This document shows, one piece after another, positions 62,270 through 64,000 of a stretch of DNA of 64,000 bases (positions are counted from its first letter, which is position 1; each line of letters opens with the position of its first letter). This stretch comes from Anaerocolumna sp. AGMB13025 (GTDB taxonomy: Bacteria; Bacillota; Clostridia; Lachnospirales; Lachnospiraceae), in contig NZ_CP121445.1 in the NCBI RefSeq assembly GCF_029689925.1, forward strand, positions 5,626,501-5,690,500, given 5' to 3'. The translations under genes were made by a program, and so were the position numbers. A model generated the notes under the pieces. That model did no database searches. It was not told the DNA's origin and worked only from the letters and a program-made list of their open reading frames with translations.

Positions 62270-63058
62270 TTATTCAAAGAAAGTAAGAATACTGCCATCA
62301 ATAGTGGTAACGGAACATGTCTTTCCACCCCAGGGCTGATTCTCAACCTCTGATATCTCATTCCAGCCGCGGCTTTTAACAAAGGAATACAGTTGCTCTA
62401 CACCTTGAATAAGCATAAACCCTACCACTCGTTTTATAGGCTCACCCCGAAACATATGGATACCTGTAAATGGTGCTATACGCAGGGATTCAATTTCAAT
62501 GGGGATATTATTTACACAACCGTAAGTTCCCTCATTTAATTCATTGCGTGCTTCAATCTGACCATACCATCCAAGTATGTCGGTAAACCAACTTAATGTC
62601 CGGTCCATATCCGTCGTATAATATACTGCTCCGGTTTCTTTAACAATATAGCCTCTTTCCTCTAAATTTCCTAGCATAACTTTACCTCCTGTTAAATTTT
62701 TTATTAGCGAGATTTTAGCAAATGCTTTTAGATTCGATTTATTCTTCCTTGCTGCAAGTGGAGAGATCTCATGAAATCTGGTAAATGCTTTTGAAAATCC
62801 TTCTGCAGAGTCATAACAATACTTCATAGCTATATTTAGTATTGATTGTTCTGTATTAGCAATTTCATAACCGGCCAGAGTCAATCTTCTGTTTCTAATA
62901 TACTCTCCAACCGTACAACCACAAAGAGCTGAAAACATTTTCTGAAAATAAAAGGAAGAAACAAATTGATGACCTGATAATAAATCAGCGTCCATTTCTT
63001 CATAAATATTTAATTCAATCTCGTCAATTGCTTTCTGTACAATACGGATCCAATCCAT
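62270..63058 (-). CDS. AraC-family regulator fused to VOC/glyoxalase-like domain
   Basis: Protein of 262 residues. The start at 63058 (MDWIRI) has GAGGTG about five bases upstream; a 63-codon extension in the open frame to 63247 looks spurious. Residues about 8-105 are an AraC double helix-turn-helix (DADLLSGHQFVSSFYFQKMF, ILNIAMKYCYDSAEGFSKAF, FHEISPLAARK). Residues about 128-262 form one VOC-like fold unit (GAVYYTTDMDRTLSWFTDIL, GWNEISEVENQPWGG). An ATG at 62677 at the junction has AGGAGG seven bases upstream, which could start a separate 135-residue VOC protein. The ligand is not known. Confidence 0.82.
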   Translation of the reverse strand: MDWIRIVQKAIDEIELNIYEEMDADLLSGHQFVSSFYFQKMFSALCGCTVGEYIRNRRLTLAGYEIANTEQSILNIAMKYCYDSAEGFSKAFTRFHEISPLAARKNKSNLKAFAKISLIKNLTGGKVMLGNLEERGYIVKETGAVYYTTDMDRTLSWFTDILGWYGQIEARNELNEGTYGCVNNIPIEIESLRIAPFTGIHMFRGEPIKRVVGFMLIQGVEQLYSFVKSRGWNEISEVENQPWGGKTCSVTTIDGSILTFFE

Positions 63059-63352
63059 TCTTTCACCTCGCTTAATTACATAGTAACAGAAGATAAATTG
63101 CTTTTCTTGAATATACTTGCACGTAATTGTCTCTAACAATATTATATAACGGCTAAGTACTATCCTCAAACATTTTTTGTGATACCAGTACCGGAATTTA
63201 TAAAGCCACATATCAACGATTGCAAAAGTCGCTGATATGTGGCTCATTTTATCTATCTCATATTTCTTTATTATGCTCTTTATCTAGGATGAATTCAACC
63301 TATATTTTCACAAGTTCTCTAGCCTGTGTAATACTCTATTATTCAAAATAAA

Positions 63353-63841
63353 TTAATTCTCACGCAGTTTTAATACTGATACAATTTCACCTTCACACAT
63401 CTCACCATTTTCATGGAAGCCTACCGAAGAATAAAGTTTTTTTGCAATTACATTTTCAGGTTCATAAGAAAGCCAGCAATAATCCGCATTACCGCAGGGC
63501 ATTGATTCTAAGTATTGCAACGATACGAATAACGCTTTCTTTCCTATTCCTTGGTGTTGATATTTTTTATCAATCATGAATCGCCAAATGCAATAATTGT
63601 TTTGAGCAATTACTGGGTCACTTTCCTCCCCAGTTGTACCATATCCAAACATAACAAATCCAACCAGGCAATCATCTTCGTAGATACCAAACGGTAAAGC
63701 TACTCCTCCCGAAGTTATAGTAGTATATGCTTCTATAATACTTTTCGTATTGGTAGCTACAAAATTCTCCTGTTCAATATTCACCGAAAGCTTAATTACC
63801 TTCCATACATTATCCGAATCAATCTTACGCAACTCTATCAT
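63353..63841 (-). CDS. GNAT-family N-acetyltransferase
   Basis: Acetyltransferase of 162 residues. The acetyl-CoA-binding motif A is WRFMIDKKYQHQGIGKKALF (Q/RxxGxG/A at QHQGIG). Motif B is YCWLSYEPENVIAKKLYSSV followed by GFHENG. The layout resembles spermidine/spermine or diamine acetyltransferases (Bltd/PaiA-like), but the substrate cannot be fixed by eye. GGGAGGAA precedes the ATG. It may be cotranscribed with the AraC gene upstream, whose stop lies 69 bases away. Confidence 0.85.
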   Translation of the reverse strand: MIELRKIDSDNVWKVIKLSVNIEQENFVATNTKSIIEAYTTITSGGVALPFGIYEDDCLVGFVMFGYGTTGEESDPVIAQNNYCIWRFMIDKKYQHQGIGKKALFVSLQYLESMPCGNADYCWLSYEPENVIAKKLYSSVGFHENGEMCEGEIVSVLKLREN

Positions 63842-63910
63842 ATATTCCTCCCAAATTACTGTTTCTGAAAAATTGAGCTGTAATACCCAATATACTTAAT
63901 AGCAGGTTTG

Positions 63911-64000
63911 TTACCGGTTGGTATGTGAGCTGACATAATCCGAATAGCTGCTGCCCGTATATTTTTTGAAGCAGCGTCCAAAGTAGTTCGGGTCAGGGAT
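63911..64000 (-). CDS. 3' end of an AraC-family regulator gene (cut by window edge)
   Basis: Only the last 29 codons and the stop are in the window. The product fragment IPDPNYFGRCFKKYTGSSYS ends in DYVSSHTNR. It is the end of an AraC-type second helix-turn-helix, matching the common pattern YFxRxFKKYxGxSPxxY. It lies just upstream of the GNAT gene on the same strand. It could be an AraC regulator or a YesN-type response regulator. Confidence 0.75.
   Translation of the reverse strand: MPDPNYFGRCFKKYTGSSYSDYVSSHTNR

Noticed and set aside
63059..63247. A 63-codon N-terminal extension of the AraC-VOC protein
   Set aside because: The extension has no ribosome site and unusual hydrophobic/aromatic content, and a good ribosome site precedes the ATG at 63058.

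Overview
The window looks like a chromosome segment of a low-GC, endospore-former-type Firmicute, most likely a plant-polysaccharide-degrading Lachnospiraceae or cluster XIVa clostridium. This is an inference from gene content and style, not from a marker gene. The supporting signs are strong AGGAGG-type ribosome sites, several TTG/GTG starts, YesM/YesN two-component systems beside LplA/LplB/LplC-type sugar importers, many AraC regulators, fused SecDF, and a GH67 alpha-glucuronidase locus. No rRNA, tRNA or CRISPR array was seen.

Layout. 1-3.8 kb: a YesN/YesM pair on the minus strand. 4.0-5.9 kb: a sigma-A-type promoter, a 27-codon Cys-containing peptide with a strong ribosome site, and a radical SAM/SPASM enzyme with a PqqD-like tail; together they look like a small RiPP locus. 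6.0-6.7 kb: a TlpA-like thioredoxin. 6.9-16.6 kb: an OmpR-type two-component system followed by an unusual operon (lipoprotein with sensor-like N-terminal half plus solute-binding half, two MalF/MalG-type permeases, a long coiled-coil HlyD-like adaptor, an FtsX/MacB-like membrane protein). 17-18.5 kb: an L,D-transpeptidase.

18.9-30.4 kb is a glucuronoxylan/aldouronate utilisation locus: acetylesterase, GH67 alpha-glucuronidase, divergent AraC regulator, GntR regulator, mannonate dehydratase UxuA, and an LplA/C/B-type oligosaccharide importer. 30.9-45.6 kb is mixed housekeeping and stress functions: YdcZ-like transporter, ComEC-like metallohydrolase, a MurA paralogue with Asp replacing the fosfomycin-target Cys, ArsR plus MATE, MerR-GyrI regulator, phosphoglucomutase, SecDF, a second MATE, and TetR plus CPBP protease.

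46-53.3 kb holds a YesM/YesN pair facing its probable target, a second LplA/C/B-type importer; the two promoter regions share an 18-base motif. An IS110-family element with a structured 5' non-coding region (candidate bridge RNA) lies at 53.55-55.13 kb. Then come an MCP/CheW pair, argC, a large transglutaminase-like lipoprotein, an AraC-VOC fusion regulator, a GNAT acetyltransferase, and the 3' end of another AraC gene cut by the window edge.

Three copies of a hairpin-forming intergenic repeat (1-91, 6797-6907, 26416-26568) mark a dispersed MITE-like family. None of the three sugar importers carries its own ATPase, so a shared MsmK/MsmX-type ATPase encoded elsewhere is expected. All functions are inferred from sequence reading; no database search was run.
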